DNA from: Leptolyngbyaceae cyanobacterium
GTDB taxonomy: Bacteria; Cyanobacteriota; Cyanobacteriia; Cyanobacteriales; Aerosakkonemataceae
Reading direction: 5' to 3'
Assembly (NCBI GenBank): GCA_036703985.1
Contig: DATNQN010000022.1
Span: 124,001 to 188,000 of the forward strand
DNA: 64,000 nucleotides
Part shown: positions 1 to 8,970 of the stretch, piece after piece
Layout: each line of letters starts with the position of its first letter
Position numbering within the stretch: position 1 is the stretch's first letter
Made by a program: the position numbers and the translations under genes
Notes under the pieces: model-generated
What the model was told of the DNA's origin: nothing
Seen by the model: the letters and a program-made list of their open reading frames with translations, nothing else
Database searches by the model: none

Positions 1-43
1 CGAATTTTTATTCTTCAGATTTCAGATTTCATCCTTTATCTCT

Positions 44-475
44 ATGGATAGACGACCAATCGTTGACAGGCAGCGAGAGCATCAAGCTAATGAAAGAACT
101 TTTTTAGCTTGGTTGCGGACTTCTATCGCTTTAATTGGCTTTGGATTTGCGATCGCTCGTTTTGGCTTGTTTCTCAGAGAATTAGAATCTGCACTCAGAC
201 AACAAAATACTGCTAGTCCTTCTTTTATTAATTCTCAAAATCTCGGATTGAGTTTGGTATTAGCGGGTATTCTAATCATTGCCTTATCTGTTTGGCGCTA
301 CAATCAAGTTTTTCGACAAATCGAAACTAGCAATTATCAGCCGAATCGTTTAATGGTATGGTTGACGGCGATCGTGGTAGCGATCGTCGGTATTCTTAGT
401 ATTCCTTTTGTTTTGTGGCGAGAACCATCTACTCCCAGTAAAATACCAGCAGCCAAAGAACTCAGAATGAAATAA
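44..475 (+). CDS. DUF202 family small membrane protein
   Basis: This 143-residue protein has the DUF202 (YidH-like) layout. A soluble N-terminus carries the conserved block NERTFLAWLRTSIALIGFGF, with the invariant Arg-Thr before the first membrane helix (about residues 28-45). Two more hydrophobic segments follow at about residues 67-83 and 105-123. The family has no established biochemical role and is probably an inner or thylakoid membrane protein. The gene is convergent with hemL and a GC-rich hairpin separates the two. The start is the first ATG, just inside the window, and its promoter lies outside the window or in the first 43 bases. Family assignment is confident; function is unknown. 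Confidence 0.8.
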   Translation: MDRRPIVDRQREHQANERTFLAWLRTSIALIGFGFAIARFGLFLRELESALRQQNTASPSFINSQNLGLSLVLAGILIIALSVWRYNQVFRQIETSNYQPNRLMVWLTAIVVAIVGILSIPFVLWREPSTPSKIPAAKELRMK

Positions 476-499
476 CCCCGCCTGGATACAGACGGGGTT
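474..499 (-). terminator. Hairpin between DUF202 gene and hemL
   Basis: AACCCCG at 474-480 pairs with CGGGGTT at 493-499 around a 12-base loop. Read on the minus strand the stem is followed by TTATTT, so it can end hemL transcription. Its first bases overlap the stop codon of the convergent DUF202 gene. It was judged by eye, without a folding calculation. Confidence 0.45.
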
Positions 500-535
500 G
501 CAAAGAAAACTGCACTAAAAAGAGGACAAACCTTT

Positions 536-1834
536 TTATAGGCCGGACATTACTTCTTTCGCAGCTGCTAAAGTGCGATCGATATCTTCCTCTGTATGAG
601 CAAGAGAAGTAAACCCTGCTTCAAACTGAGACGGTGCAAGATAGATACCGTGCTCTAACATACCGCGATGAAAGCGGCTAAACTTGCTCAAATCCGATTT
701 TTTAGCGTCCTCGTAATTGTGAACGGGGCCAGATGTAAAGAATAACCCGAACATCGCGCTGATATAACCGCCACAGCTAGCATGACCGGTTTGCTTGGCA
801 ATTTCGAGCAGTCCGTCACTCAGCTTTTTGGTAATCTTTTCTAAATACTCGTAACTACCAGGTTTTTGAAGTAATTCGAGGGTTTTAATGCCGGCAGTCA
901 TCGCCAGTGGATTGCCAGACAGAGTGCCTGCTTGATACATTGGCCCGGAGGGAGCTACCAAAGACATGATATCTCTCCGCCCGCCATAAGCGCCTACTGG
1001 CAAACCGCCGCCAATTACTTTCCCCAGCGTGGTGAGATCCGGAGTAATACCAAATTTTTCTTGAGCTCCGCCGTAAGCAATGCGAAAACCCGTCATTACT
1101 TCATCAAACACCAGCAAAGCCCCGTTTTCTTGGGTTAGCAAGCGCAAACCTTCTAAAAATCCTGCATCGGGGGTAATAAATCCAGCATTACCTACTACTG
1201 GTTCTAGAATGACACCCGCAATTTGGCCTGGGTTTTCCGCAAATAAAGCTTTAACAGCTTCTAAATCGTTATAAGGAGCAGTTAGGGTATTTTCAGTAAC
1301 GGATTTGGGAACGCCTGGAGAGTCAGGTAAACCGAGAGTTGCTACACCAGAACCCGCCTTGACCAAGAACATATCGGCGTGGCCGTGGTAGCAACCCTCG
1401 AACTTGATGATTTTGTCCCGTCCGGTAAAAGCACGCATCAAACGCAGTACGGCCATACAAGCTTCGGTACCGGAGTTGACAAAGCGCACCATTTCAATGC
1501 TGGGAACCGCATCGATCACCATTTCTGCCAGGACATTTTCCTGCACTGAAGGAGCGCCGAAACTAGTACCTTTTTCTAAGGCTTTATGCAGTGCTTCAAT
1601 TACTTCTGGGTGGGCATGGCCGCAGATGGCAGGCCCCCAAGTGCCCACATAGTCGATGTATTGATTGTCATCAACATCCCAAATGTAAGCGCCTTTCACT
1701 CGGTCAAAGACGATCGGTTGTCCTCCTACCGATTTGAACGCTCGCACGGGCGAACTCACGCCTCCCGGCATCAGTTTTTGAGCCGCCGCAAATATTTCTT
1801 CTGATTTGGTGGTTTTAAAAGAGGTGGTCACCAA
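536..1834 (-). CDS. hemL: Glutamate-1-semialdehyde 2,1-aminomutase
   Basis: This PLP enzyme converts glutamate-1-semialdehyde to 5-aminolevulinate, the entry step of C5-pathway tetrapyrrole synthesis that feeds chlorophyll, heme and bilins. The 432-residue length is normal. The N-terminal [13 protein letters not shown], the SGTEA phosphate-binding turn near residue 121, the FDEVMTGFR aspartate that contacts PLP, and the Schiff-base lysine K272 in [11 protein letters not shown] are all visible. The start is non-ATG: TTG at 1834 or GTG at 1831, with AGGAG 6 or 9 bases upstream. It is transcribed alone and is convergent with the DUF202 gene. The family assignment is very secure. Confidence 0.97.
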   Translation of the reverse strand: MVTTSFKTTKSEEIFAAAQKLMPGGVSSPVRAFKSVGGQPIVFDRVKGAYIWDVDDNQYIDYVGTWGPAICGHAHPEVIEALHKALEKGTSFGAPSVQENVLAEMVIDAVPSIEMVRFVNSGTEACMAVLRLMRAFTGRDKIIKFEGCYHGHADMFLVKAGSGVATLGLPDSPGVPKSVTENTLTAPYNDLEAVKALFAENPGQIAGVILEPVVGNAGFITPDAGFLEGLRLLTQENGALLVFDEVMTGFRIAYGGAQEKFGITPDLTTLGKVIGGGLPVGAYGGRRDIMSLVAPSGPMYQAGTLSGNPLAMTAGIKTLELLQKPGSYEYLEKITKKLSDGLLEIAKQTGHASCGGYISAMFGLFFTSGPVHNYEDAKKSDLSKFSRFHRGMLEHGIYLAPSQFEAGFTSLAHTEEDIDRTLAAAKEVMSGL

Positions 1835-1959
1835 AGTTATCTCCTTAATTTTGAGTCCGATCCTGGGTTAGGTAGCTAAAAATATGCCTCAGGATAGTCA
1901 CGAGCCGCAGATCAACAATCTTAGACTCTTAAGTAATCAAACATAGCTCTAATAGAAAG

Positions 1960-2172
1960 ATGTTATACAAAAGCAATCAAGATTTACCCGCAGATGTAAG
2001 AGATTGTTTGTCAGAGGCGGCCCAAGAGTTATACCGAGCCGCTTTTAATTGTGCTATTCACTGGTACGGCGAAGAATCGAAAGCTCACCAAGTTGCTTGG
2101 AGTGCTGTCAAATCTCAAGCGGCAAGTCTTAACAGTACCATTAATAGAGGCCCAACAACTCTTTTGGCCTAG
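1960..2172 (+). CDS. ChaB-like small protein
   Basis: This 70-residue protein opens with MLYKSNQDLP, followed by DCLSEAAQELYRAAFN and, near the C-terminus, KAHQVAWSAVK. These match the ChaB family pattern (YKxxxDLP, AQxIYxxAFNxA, AHxVAWxAVK). ChaB is annotated as a putative regulator of cation transport in E. coli, but its molecular role is not established and cyanobacterial copies are uncharacterised. There is no signal peptide or membrane segment. It lies between the divergent hemL and the downstream hisIE on the same strand, 80 bases before the hisIE start. The call is good at family level only. Confidence 0.75.
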   Translation: MLYKSNQDLPADVRDCLSEAAQELYRAAFNCAIHWYGEESKAHQVAWSAVKSQAASLNSTINRGPTTLLA

Positions 2173-2252
2173 AGTTGTCGCGATCGCATAGCAGTCAACA
2201 GGATTAAGATGATACACTGAATTCTGCTGTTTACCCATCTTTAAATACGGGT

Positions 2253-2903
2253 ATGTCTGCTCCGGAGTCAACCACTTTTTCTCAATCTATTCCCTTGGAC
2301 GAAATTCGCTACGATGAACGGGGTTTAGTACCGGCTATTGTTCAGGATTATCTGGATGGTGCTGTGTTGATGATGGCTTGGATGAATCGGGAGTCGTTAG
2401 AAAAAACTATTTTAACTGGTAGAACTTGGTTTTGGAGTCGTTCCCGCGCTCAGTTGTGGCCGAAAGGGGAAACTTCCGGGCACGTCCAGAATGTGAAAAG
2501 TATTCGTTATGACTGTGATAGCGATGCGCTACTCCTAAGTGTGGAGCAGGTGGGAGATATTGCTTGCCACACTGGTGAGAGGAGTTGTTTTCATCAAGTG
2601 GACTCTCAAAAGGTAGCGCCGCCAGCCGATACTCTGTCTCAGGTATTTGAGGTGATTTGCGATCGTCGCGATCGTCCGAAAGAAGATTCTTATACCTGCA
2701 AGCTATTCAACGGCGGCGATAACAAAATTTTGAAGAAGATTGGGGAAGAAGCCGCCGAAGTGGTGATGGCTTGTAAGGATGATGATAAGGATGCGATCGC
2801 TGGTGAAGCTGCCGATCTCATATATCACACTTTGGTTGCTTTAGCATATCACCAAGTCGATATCAAAGCGGTTTATCGCAAATTGCAAGAACGTCGGCGC
2901 TAG
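2253..2903 (+). CDS. hisIE: Bifunctional phosphoribosyl-AMP cyclohydrolase / phosphoribosyl-ATP pyrophosphatase
   Basis: A fused enzyme for steps two and three of histidine synthesis: the HisE half hydrolyses PR-ATP and the HisI half opens PR-AMP. The HisI domain (about residues 15-120) shows [27 protein letters not shown], the metal-binding DCDSDALL and CHTGERSCF. The HisE domain (about 125-216) shows [20 protein letters not shown] and EAADLIYH. The 216-residue length is typical of the fusion. The ATG at 2253 was chosen because the HisI domain starts soon after it. An intrinsic terminator follows and runs into the 3' end of the convergent MFS gene. Confidence 0.97.
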   Translation: MSAPESTTFSQSIPLDEIRYDERGLVPAIVQDYLDGAVLMMAWMNRESLEKTILTGRTWFWSRSRAQLWPKGETSGHVQNVKSIRYDCDSDALLLSVEQVGDIACHTGERSCFHQVDSQKVAPPADTLSQVFEVICDRRDRPKEDSYTCKLFNGGDNKILKKIGEEAAEVVMACKDDDKDAIAGEAADLIYHTLVALAYHQVDIKAVYRKLQERRR

Positions 2904-2941
2904 GGAAAGTCTGAAGGATGAAGTTAAAAATGTTCTCCCCA

Positions 2942-2970
2942 CCCCCATCGCTTTCAGCTTGGGGGTTTTT
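2942..2970 (+). terminator. Intrinsic terminator of hisIE
   Basis: CCCCC at 2942-2946 and GGGGG at 2961-2965 form a stem followed at once by TTTTT. It overlaps the last codons of the convergent MFS transporter gene, so one sequence serves as terminator and coding end. Confidence 0.7.
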
Positions 2971-4237
2971 CGCTAACTAAGATTCGGTTGAGGTATTGCA
3001 AAATTCCCAGTGTTATCAATACGCTGACTGCTAAACTCAACCAAAAACTGTAGACAACGGCGATATTTCGATCCATTGCCCAACCTCCTAAAGGAGGGCC
3101 AATTGCATATCCAACTGCCCAGCATAACGAGTTAATGGAAAGATAAACTCCTCGAAGGTCTGGTGGGGCAAGATCGGCAACTAGGGAAGAGGCAAAAGGG
3201 GTATAGGAGACAATAGCGATCGCAAATACTCCCATTGCTAAGATAGCCCAAAGCAATGGCCAGCTGGACGCGACCCCGGTTACCCAAAGCAAACAAAATC
3301 CTACTGCCCAGAGTAAGGCAGAAATACTCAAAGCTTTAGGCTGACTAAACCGCTTTAAGATTCGCGCGATCGGCATTAGACACAAAATGGTCAAAATCAT
3401 GTGCCAAGTGAATAAGGCACTAATAGTACTGGTCGAAAAACCCGTAGAATTGGCAATTGATATATACTTATTGAAATATAAGGGCATGGTACTGTGTAGT
3501 TGAGAAATGTAAGTAGTAAAAATAACATTGACTACTACAAAGACCGACAAACGGCGATCGCTTAGTGCTGTAATCCAACCATCAAAAGGTGATTGACCAT
3601 GACTATTGATTGCCTTTGGTTGATAAGTTTGCTCGATCGCAAAATAAACCACCCCAAAAAACACCAAAAAAGATAGCCCATCAATCAAAAATAGCGCTCT
3701 ATAAGCACCAGTCGTCGCAATTAATCCGCCGCCTAAAATGATTCCCGTCCCCAAGCCCAAGTTATCTGCTAATCTAGCGAGCGCGTAAGCTTCCTTTCGA
3801 TGTTCACCTTCAGTTAAATCCGCTACCACTGCTTCTGTTGCAGGCCAGTAAAAACCCATACCCAACCCCATCAGCAAATTACCAGCGACTAAAGACGAGA
3901 AATTGCTAGTAGTAGCTAAGGCAAAGGATGCAACGGCAGAAATAGCCGCAGAAAGCAATAAAGTCCGCCGACGACCCCAAAAGGTCGAGTCCGCAAATAC
4001 ACCCCCTAAGATGCGACCTACTACACCAGAAATCGAAGCACTTCCCAAGGCGATACCTACTTGAGTAGCCGATAAAAATACTTGATTAACAAAAAAAATC
4101 GGTGCGTAAAATAAAGTGAAACCAGTGCCAACTTCCAACAGGAATCGACCAGCAGCGAGAATCCATACTTGACGATTGAGGGGAGGAAATGAGAATAATT
4201 GCGGTTTGGGTAACAATTTTACGGAATTAAGCGTCAT
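2954..4237 (-). CDS. Major facilitator superfamily transporter
   Basis: This 427-residue integral membrane protein has about 12 hydrophobic segments. The MFS loop 2-3 signature is seen around residues 70-92 (GRILGGVFAD, then GRRRTLLL), followed by GLGMGFYWPATEAVVADLT in the first half and LAPPDLRGVYLSINSLCWAVG in the second. It is presumably a proton-coupled exporter or importer in the cytoplasmic membrane. The substrate cannot be told from sequence; the overall look is of drug or sugar efflux carriers. It is monocistronic, convergent with hisIE and divergent from the TPR protein gene. MFS membership is sure; substrate is unknown. Confidence 0.9.
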   Translation of the reverse strand: MTLNSVKLLPKPQLFSFPPLNRQVWILAAGRFLLEVGTGFTLFYAPIFFVNQVFLSATQVGIALGSASISGVVGRILGGVFADSTFWGRRRTLLLSAAISAVASFALATTSNFSSLVAGNLLMGLGMGFYWPATEAVVADLTEGEHRKEAYALARLADNLGLGTGIILGGGLIATTGAYRALFLIDGLSFLVFFGVVYFAIEQTYQPKAINSHGQSPFDGWITALSDRRLSVFVVVNVIFTTYISQLHSTMPLYFNKYISIANSTGFSTSTISALFTWHMILTILCLMPIARILKRFSQPKALSISALLWAVGFCLLWVTGVASSWPLLWAILAMGVFAIAIVSYTPFASSLVADLAPPDLRGVYLSINSLCWAVGYAIGPPLGGWAMDRNIAVVYSFWLSLAVSVLITLGILQYLNRILVSEKPPS

Positions 4238-4417
4238 CTACCAGGTTATCATCCCCTTTTATAGGGTTGAACCCTAGTTTAAAAATCTGCTTTTGGTCGG
4301 TTGTCTATTTTTTCCGTTTATCCAAAAGCCTAAACAAGTAAAATTTCTCGTTTCTAGGGTGTACTGCTAATTCATTACCCATGTATCATTTCCAGATAAA
4401 GAGGTGCAAATAACACC

Positions 4418-5329
4418 ATGAAAGCCATTCAACAAACAATTGCTATTGTAGGAATCGCCACTGTACTGGCTAGCATTTCTCCCGCTGTCCAGGCTCAATC
4501 TAAACCAAACGAATCTAGGTCGAACACGACTTCTCAAACAGAAGCAAAACCAAATTCTCGCACCGAATCAACACCGATCGAAGCAGAGTCCAAACCAGAC
4601 TCTACTGAAGTAACTCCTACTCAAGTCGAATCAAAACCGGATTCTACCGAATCAACACCTACCCGTAATACCAATTCAAGTCCTAGTCGCAATACTGAAT
4701 CCACTCCCAGAACCGGATCAACTTCAGAACCTTCCTCAAACACTCAAATGAGTGCCGTGGAACTTTATAACCGGGGTATAGAAAAGGCTAGACAAGGGGA
4801 TTATAAAGGAGCAATTGAAGATTACACGGCAGCCCTCAAGCTGAATCCCGAACTCACTCAAGCTTATATCAATCGAGGTTATGCTCGCTATTTCTTGAAA
4901 GATTATCAAGGTGCGATCGAAGATAGTACCGAAGCTATCAAACTCGACCCCGATAATGCAAAAGCTTATATTAATCGGGGTAATGCTAAAGATGATTTAA
5001 AAGATCATCAAGGTGCTGTCGAAGATTATAACGAAGCGATCCGTCTCGACCCAAATGATGATAAAGCTTACTACAATCGGGGCATTGCTTACAACAAATT
5101 AGAAAAGCATCAAGAAGCACTTCAAGATTACACGAAGTCTATTCAACTCAGACCGGATTTTGCAGAAGCTTTCTTCAATCGCGGTGTGACTTACTACAAT
5201 CTAAAAAATGCTCAAGCAGCCCTCAAAGATTTCCAAAAAGCTGCTCAACTTTTTAAAGAGCAAGGAAATACACAAGCTGTTCAATCTACTCAAGAAGCAA
5301 TTCGCACTATTCAACAAACCCAAACTTGA
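4418..5329 (+). CDS. Exported tetratricopeptide-repeat protein
   Basis: A 303-residue protein. Residues 1-26 are a Sec signal peptide ending PAVQAQ. Residues about 28-108 are a low-complexity Ser/Thr/Pro/Glu linker with repeated SKPDSTE-like units. Five TPR units of 34 residues run from about 112 to 290, each with the NRG-x-A...AIEDY...AI-LDP pattern. TPR domains mediate protein-protein contact; the partner is unknown. The protein should act in the periplasm or lumen, the linker serving as a flexible tether. The gene is divergent from the MFS gene and ends at a perfect 14 bp hairpin. TPR content is certain; role is unknown. Confidence 0.88.
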   Translation: MKAIQQTIAIVGIATVLASISPAVQAQSKPNESRSNTTSQTEAKPNSRTESTPIEAESKPDSTEVTPTQVESKPDSTESTPTRNTNSSPSRNTESTPRTGSTSEPSSNTQMSAVELYNRGIEKARQGDYKGAIEDYTAALKLNPELTQAYINRGYARYFLKDYQGAIEDSTEAIKLDPDNAKAYINRGNAKDDLKDHQGAVEDYNEAIRLDPNDDKAYYNRGIAYNKLEKHQEALQDYTKSIQLRPDFAEAFFNRGVTYYNLKNAQAALKDFQKAAQLFKEQGNTQAVQSTQEAIRTIQQTQT

Positions 5330-5344
5330 GCATGAATTAAAAAT

Positions 5345-5381
5345 GAGAAATTAAAAACTAATTTACTGTTTTTAATTTCTC
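5345..5381 (+). terminator. Hairpin after the TPR gene
   Basis: GAGAAATTAAAAAC at 5345-5358 is perfectly complementary to GTTTTTAATTTCTC at 5368-5381, with a 9-base loop and then TCTTTCTCT. It is AT-rich but long, and sits 15 bases after the stop codon. Confidence 0.55.
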
Positions 5382-5422
5382 TCTTTCTCTAAAAAAGTGC
5401 AAGTAGTGTTGATTTTTACCAA

Positions 5423-5480
5423 GGCAGAGCGCTGTAATTTATTCAAGTTATTTTGAATCGAATCTTATAAATGCTCTGCC
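5423..5480. other. Nested inverted repeats upstream of spp
   Basis: GGCAGAGC at 5423-5430 and GCTCTGCC at 5473-5480 are complementary. Between them TTCAA (5442-5446) and TTGAA (5453-5457) form a second small stem. The element lies 84 bases before the spp start codon and may be part of its leader. No known riboswitch class was recognised. Confidence 0.35.
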
Positions 5481-5564
5481 CAAAATTTATTAAGACTAAA
5501 GAGGATTAGCTGCTTTCAATTTTAGAAGCTCTACTGTAAAACTAGGAAATAGTTTCTTCTAATT

Positions 5565-6314
5565 ATGACACAGTTCTTGTTTGTAACAGATTTAGATAAT
5601 ACTTTAGTAGGTGACGATCGAGCTTTGGAAAAACTCAATAACCTATTAAGCCAACATCGCCAAGAACACGGAACGAAAATAGTTTACGCGACAGGACGTT
5701 CTCCTCAACTCTACCAACAACTTGTCGCGGAAAAAAATCTTTTATCACCGGATGCTTTAATTGCCGCAGTGGGTACGGAAATTTACTATCAGGATAGCAG
5801 TAATCCAGACCCCACTTGGTCTGGTCAACTTTCGGTAGGCTGGAACCGGGAAGAAGCAGAATCTATCGGCGCTAACTTTAGCGACCTCGTACCTCAACCA
5901 TCATCAGAACAGCGCCCTTTTAAAGTTAGCTATTTTTTAGCAGAAACAGCAGCCCCAGAAGTGATACCTCGTTTGGAATCATTATTACAAGAACGCGGTA
6001 TCGATGCTCGGTTAATTTATAGCGGTGGTAAAGATTTAGATATTTTGCCTCGTAATGGTAATAAAGGTTTGGCAGTACAATTTCTGCGCCAACATTGGGA
6101 AATAGACCCCCAACAAACAGTGGTATGCGGTGATTCTGGTAATGATATTGCTTTATTTAATGTAGGAGAACCAAAAGGTATTATTGTAGGAAATGCTCAA
6201 CCAGAACTCCGTAATTGGTATGAAGCAAATTTAGCTGATTATCGGTATTTAGCACGGGCAAATTGTGCTGGAGGAATTTTGGAAGGCTTACATCATTTTG
6301 GCTTTCTAACATGA
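5565..6314 (+). CDS. spp: Sucrose-phosphate phosphatase
   Basis: This HAD-superfamily phosphatase removes phosphate from sucrose-6-phosphate, the last step of sucrose synthesis after sucrose-phosphate synthase. The nucleophile and acid/base aspartates D9 and D11 sit in VTDLDNTLVGD. YATGRSPQLYQQL matches motif II. A lysine is in GGKDLDILPRNGNKGLA, and CGDSGNDIALF (about 188-198) supplies the Mg2+ ligands. The Synechocystis SPP has the same order of motifs and about the same length (249 residues here). No sucrose-phosphate synthase is in the window. The stop codon overlaps the ruvA start as ATGA, so the two genes are translationally coupled. Confidence 0.92.
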   Translation: MTQFLFVTDLDNTLVGDDRALEKLNNLLSQHRQEHGTKIVYATGRSPQLYQQLVAEKNLLSPDALIAAVGTEIYYQDSSNPDPTWSGQLSVGWNREEAESIGANFSDLVPQPSSEQRPFKVSYFLAETAAPEVIPRLESLLQERGIDARLIYSGGKDLDILPRNGNKGLAVQFLRQHWEIDPQQTVVCGDSGNDIALFNVGEPKGIIVGNAQPELRNWYEANLADYRYLARANCAGGILEGLHHFGFLT

Positions 6315-6937
6315 TTAATTTTTTGAAAGGCACGGTAGTTGGTTTTCACAAAACTAGTAGCGATCGCATGACGCTGGTTTTTGAGGTTAACCAAATTGGC
6401 TACGAAATGCAAGTCCCACCCCGTTTAGCAGAACAGTTAAAACCACAGGCAGAAATCGTCCAAATCTTCACTCACTTACAAGTGCGAGAAGATCAAATGA
6501 GTTTGTACGGTTTTGCTTCAGCGGCAGAACGAGATTTGTTTCGGCAATTGGTCAGCGTAAATGGCATTGGAGCAGCTTTAGCGATCGCTCTTTTAGACAC
6601 CTTGGGACTGCCAGACTTAGTGCAAGCGATCGTCACCGGTAATATCCGCGCCTTAGCCAAAACTCGCGGTGTCGGCAACAAAACCGCCGAACGCATTGCC
6701 TTAGAATTGAAAACCAAGCTGGCAGAATGGCGGCACTCGGCTGGCGTCGCCACTGCTCGTTCCGTAGGCCCTTCGCCAGAAATCGTAGAAGACGTAGAAA
6801 TGACTCTCTTAGCTTTGGGATATACCAACAGCGAGGTGATGAAGGCATTAGAAGCCATTAGTCAGGATGGTTTAGTCGCGAAAAGTAAAGAAGCGGAAGA
6901 ATGGATCAGGGCTGCGATCGCTTGGTTGAGCCAGTAA
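6311..6937 (+). CDS. ruvA: Holliday junction branch migration protein RuvA
   Basis: RuvA binds four-way DNA junctions as a tetramer and loads the RuvB helicase. From the ATG at 6311 the protein is 208 residues, the family norm. An OB-fold begins MINFLKGTVVGF, two helix-hairpin-helix motifs are visible (LVSVNGIGAALAIALLDTLG and ALAKTRGVGNKTAERIALEL), and a C-terminal RuvB-binding helical domain ends EEWIRAAIAWLSQ. A longer in-frame start at 6263 lies inside spp and is rejected, because the family starts with the OB strand. Its ATG overlaps the spp stop by 4 bases. No ruvB or ruvC is in the window, as is common in cyanobacteria. Confidence 0.96.
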   Translation: MINFLKGTVVGFHKTSSDRMTLVFEVNQIGYEMQVPPRLAEQLKPQAEIVQIFTHLQVREDQMSLYGFASAAERDLFRQLVSVNGIGAALAIALLDTLGLPDLVQAIVTGNIRALAKTRGVGNKTAERIALELKTKLAEWRHSAGVATARSVGPSPEIVEDVEMTLLALGYTNSEVMKALEAISQDGLVAKSKEAEEWIRAAIAWLSQ

Positions 6938-7116
6938 TTTAATTAATATCAGAGATTTATTTTTAACTAATAAAAAAATAATTTGTAAATCAAGTATCTT
7001 TCTTTAAAAATATGCCTAAAGAATTAGGTACAAAATAGATTTATTTCTCTAGGGTGATAGGCAGCCTCGGCTTAAAACCAGAAAATGTATTTATCACCAC
7101 AAGGTAACAAAAAATT

Positions 7117-8859
7117 ATGACAACTACCAAATCTAATAAAATAACTAGCCAAGTTGATTCTAGCGCAAAACTTAATAAGACTAATCAGGAAAGCACTAAA
7201 AAAGATAAAGCTAGTCTGGTTGAATTTAGCTTATTTGCTCCTTATAACAAAGCAGCATCCTTAATTGGGTCTTTTTCCGATTGGCAAGAAATCCCAATGG
7301 AAAAAGGTAAAGATGGTTATTTCCGCACCAATGTAGAACTAGAAGACGGAGTTCATCAATATAAATTTCGCATTCAATCAAAAAGCTGGTTCTTTGAACC
7401 AGATCAATGGGTAGATGTCATCGATCCTTATGCAACCGACGTTGATGAAAGCCAAGGAGTTGGCAACATCAGAATCAAAGACGGTAAAAGAATCGTCGAT
7501 ACATATGTTTGGAAACACGATGACAAACCGCTCCCGCAAGATCGTGAATTAGTTATTTATGAAATGCACATCGCTGACTTTTCTGGCGGTGAAGATGACC
7601 CCAATCCACGAGGCAAATACAAACACGCGATCGAAAAATTAGATTACCTTTGCGAACTGGGAATTAATGCCATCGAATTAATGCCAGTTAAAGAATATCC
7701 AGGCGATTACAGTTGGGGTTACAATCCCCGCTATTTTTTTGCCACAGAAACCAGCTATGGCACGACAGAAGAATTAAAACAATTCATTGACGAGTGCCAT
7801 GCACGGGGTATTCGCGTCATCATGGACGGGATTTACAACCACTCGGAAGCATCTGGTCCCCTTACTCAAATCGATCACGATTATTGGTATCACCACTCTC
7901 CCCGCGATCCTGATAATAGCTGGGGGCCAGAATTTAACTACGAACATTATGACGAAAATCTAGACATTAAACCCGCCTGGAAATTCATCGGAGATACAGT
8001 CCGTTTTTGGATTGAAGAATATCACATTGATGGTATTCGCTATGATGCGGCACGGCAAATGGCCAATTACGACTTCATGCACTGGATCGTTCAAGAAACT
8101 AAAAAAACAGCTTCCATGAAGCCTTTTTATAATATTGCTGAATATATCCCCGATACACCATCTATTACTAACATTGACGGCCCAATGGATGGTTGCTGGC
8201 ATGATAGTTTTTATCACTGCGTCGTACCACACATTTGCGGTGATATGTTCGATCTAGAGCGCCTCAAAGAAGTAATTGATTGCAAGCGCCGAGGTTATAT
8301 GGGCGCTACAAATGTCGTCAATTACATCACAAATCACGATCACAATCGCGTCATGGTGGAGTTGGGAGAGCGCAATATTTTTGATGAAGAAGCTTTTAAG
8401 CGCATCAAACTGGGAGCCGTCATATTAATGACAGCTATTGGCGTCCCCTTAATGTGGATGGGACAAGAGTTTGGCGAATACAAACCAAAAAGTACCGACC
8501 CTTCCAAAATTGATTGGACGCTACTACAAAACGACCTAAATCGCGGTTTGTTTGAATACTACAAAGGATTAATTAACCTGCGGAAAAACAACCACGCTCT
8601 TTACACCGAGAACATTGACTTTTTCCATGAAAATCCAGAATGCAAAGTATTTGCTTACACGCGCTGGAATGATGAAGGCTCTCGTGTCGTAGTAGTAGCA
8701 AATTTCTCCGATAGCTATTTAGCCGGCTACACCGTTCCTAATTTTCCAGCCGATGGTAACTGGCATGAGTGGACATATAACTATGATGTGGAAGCTAAGG
8801 ACGGCCAAATAATGATTGACTTAGCTGAGTACGAAGCAAAAGTGTTTGTTTGGCAGTAA
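7117..8859 (+). CDS. GH13 alpha-amylase family enzyme with CBM48 domain (copy 1)
   Basis: A 580-residue glucan-active enzyme. A hydrophilic tail (1-33) precedes a CBM48 glycogen-binding domain (about 35-115; VEFSLFAPYNKAASLIGSFS, DPYATDVDE) and a GH13 TIM barrel. The catalytic set is complete: DGIYNH (region I, 237-242), nucleophile D310 in DGIRYD, acid/base E342 in YNIAEYIPD, and the transition-state pair in NHD (406-408). A C-terminal beta domain follows. The WGYN and CHARGIRVIMDGIYNH stretches resemble branching enzymes and malto-oligosyltrehalose trehalohydrolases, so the exact reaction is open. A close paralogue lies at 13006. It is convergent with the cyanophycin synthetase gene across a palindromic repeat. 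Confidence 0.85.
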   Translation: MTTTKSNKITSQVDSSAKLNKTNQESTKKDKASLVEFSLFAPYNKAASLIGSFSDWQEIPMEKGKDGYFRTNVELEDGVHQYKFRIQSKSWFFEPDQWVDVIDPYATDVDESQGVGNIRIKDGKRIVDTYVWKHDDKPLPQDRELVIYEMHIADFSGGEDDPNPRGKYKHAIEKLDYLCELGINAIELMPVKEYPGDYSWGYNPRYFFATETSYGTTEELKQFIDECHARGIRVIMDGIYNHSEASGPLTQIDHDYWYHHSPRDPDNSWGPEFNYEHYDENLDIKPAWKFIGDTVRFWIEEYHIDGIRYDAARQMANYDFMHWIVQETKKTASMKPFYNIAEYIPDTPSITNIDGPMDGCWHDSFYHCVVPHICGDMFDLERLKEVIDCKRRGYMGATNVVNYITNHDHNRVMVELGERNIFDEEAFKRIKLGAVILMTAIGVPLMWMGQEFGEYKPKSTDPSKIDWTLLQNDLNRGLFEYYKGLINLRKNNHALYTENIDFFHENPECKVFAYTRWNDEGSRVVVVANFSDSYLAGYTVPNFPADGNWHEWTYNYDVEAKDGQIMIDLAEYEAKVFVWQ

Positions 8860-8881
8860 CTAACTAGCTCGACAAAACTTG

Positions 8882-8948
8882 AGAAACCGGGTTTCTTAAC
8901 TAAAAATCTACTCTTTCAGATTTAGTTACTGCCAGAAACCCGGTTTCT
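8882..8948. repeat. Palindromic GAAACC/GGTTTC repeat pair, likely bidirectional terminator
   Basis: AGAAACCGGGTTTCT (8882-8896) and AGAAACCCGGTTTCT (8934-8948) are each near-palindromes and complementary to each other. Between them, TAACTAAAAATCT pairs with AGATTTAGTTA, giving a long composite hairpin. It lies between the convergent GH13 and cyanophycin synthetase genes. Related copies occur at 39551-39610 and 41406-41438. Confidence 0.75.
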
Positions 8949-8970
8949 AATTCCGGTGCGAAATCTTAGT

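Noticed and set aside
6263-6310. Longer RuvA N-terminus
   Set aside because: It is inside the spp gene and is not conserved; the ATGA overlap at 6311 is the usual coupled start.
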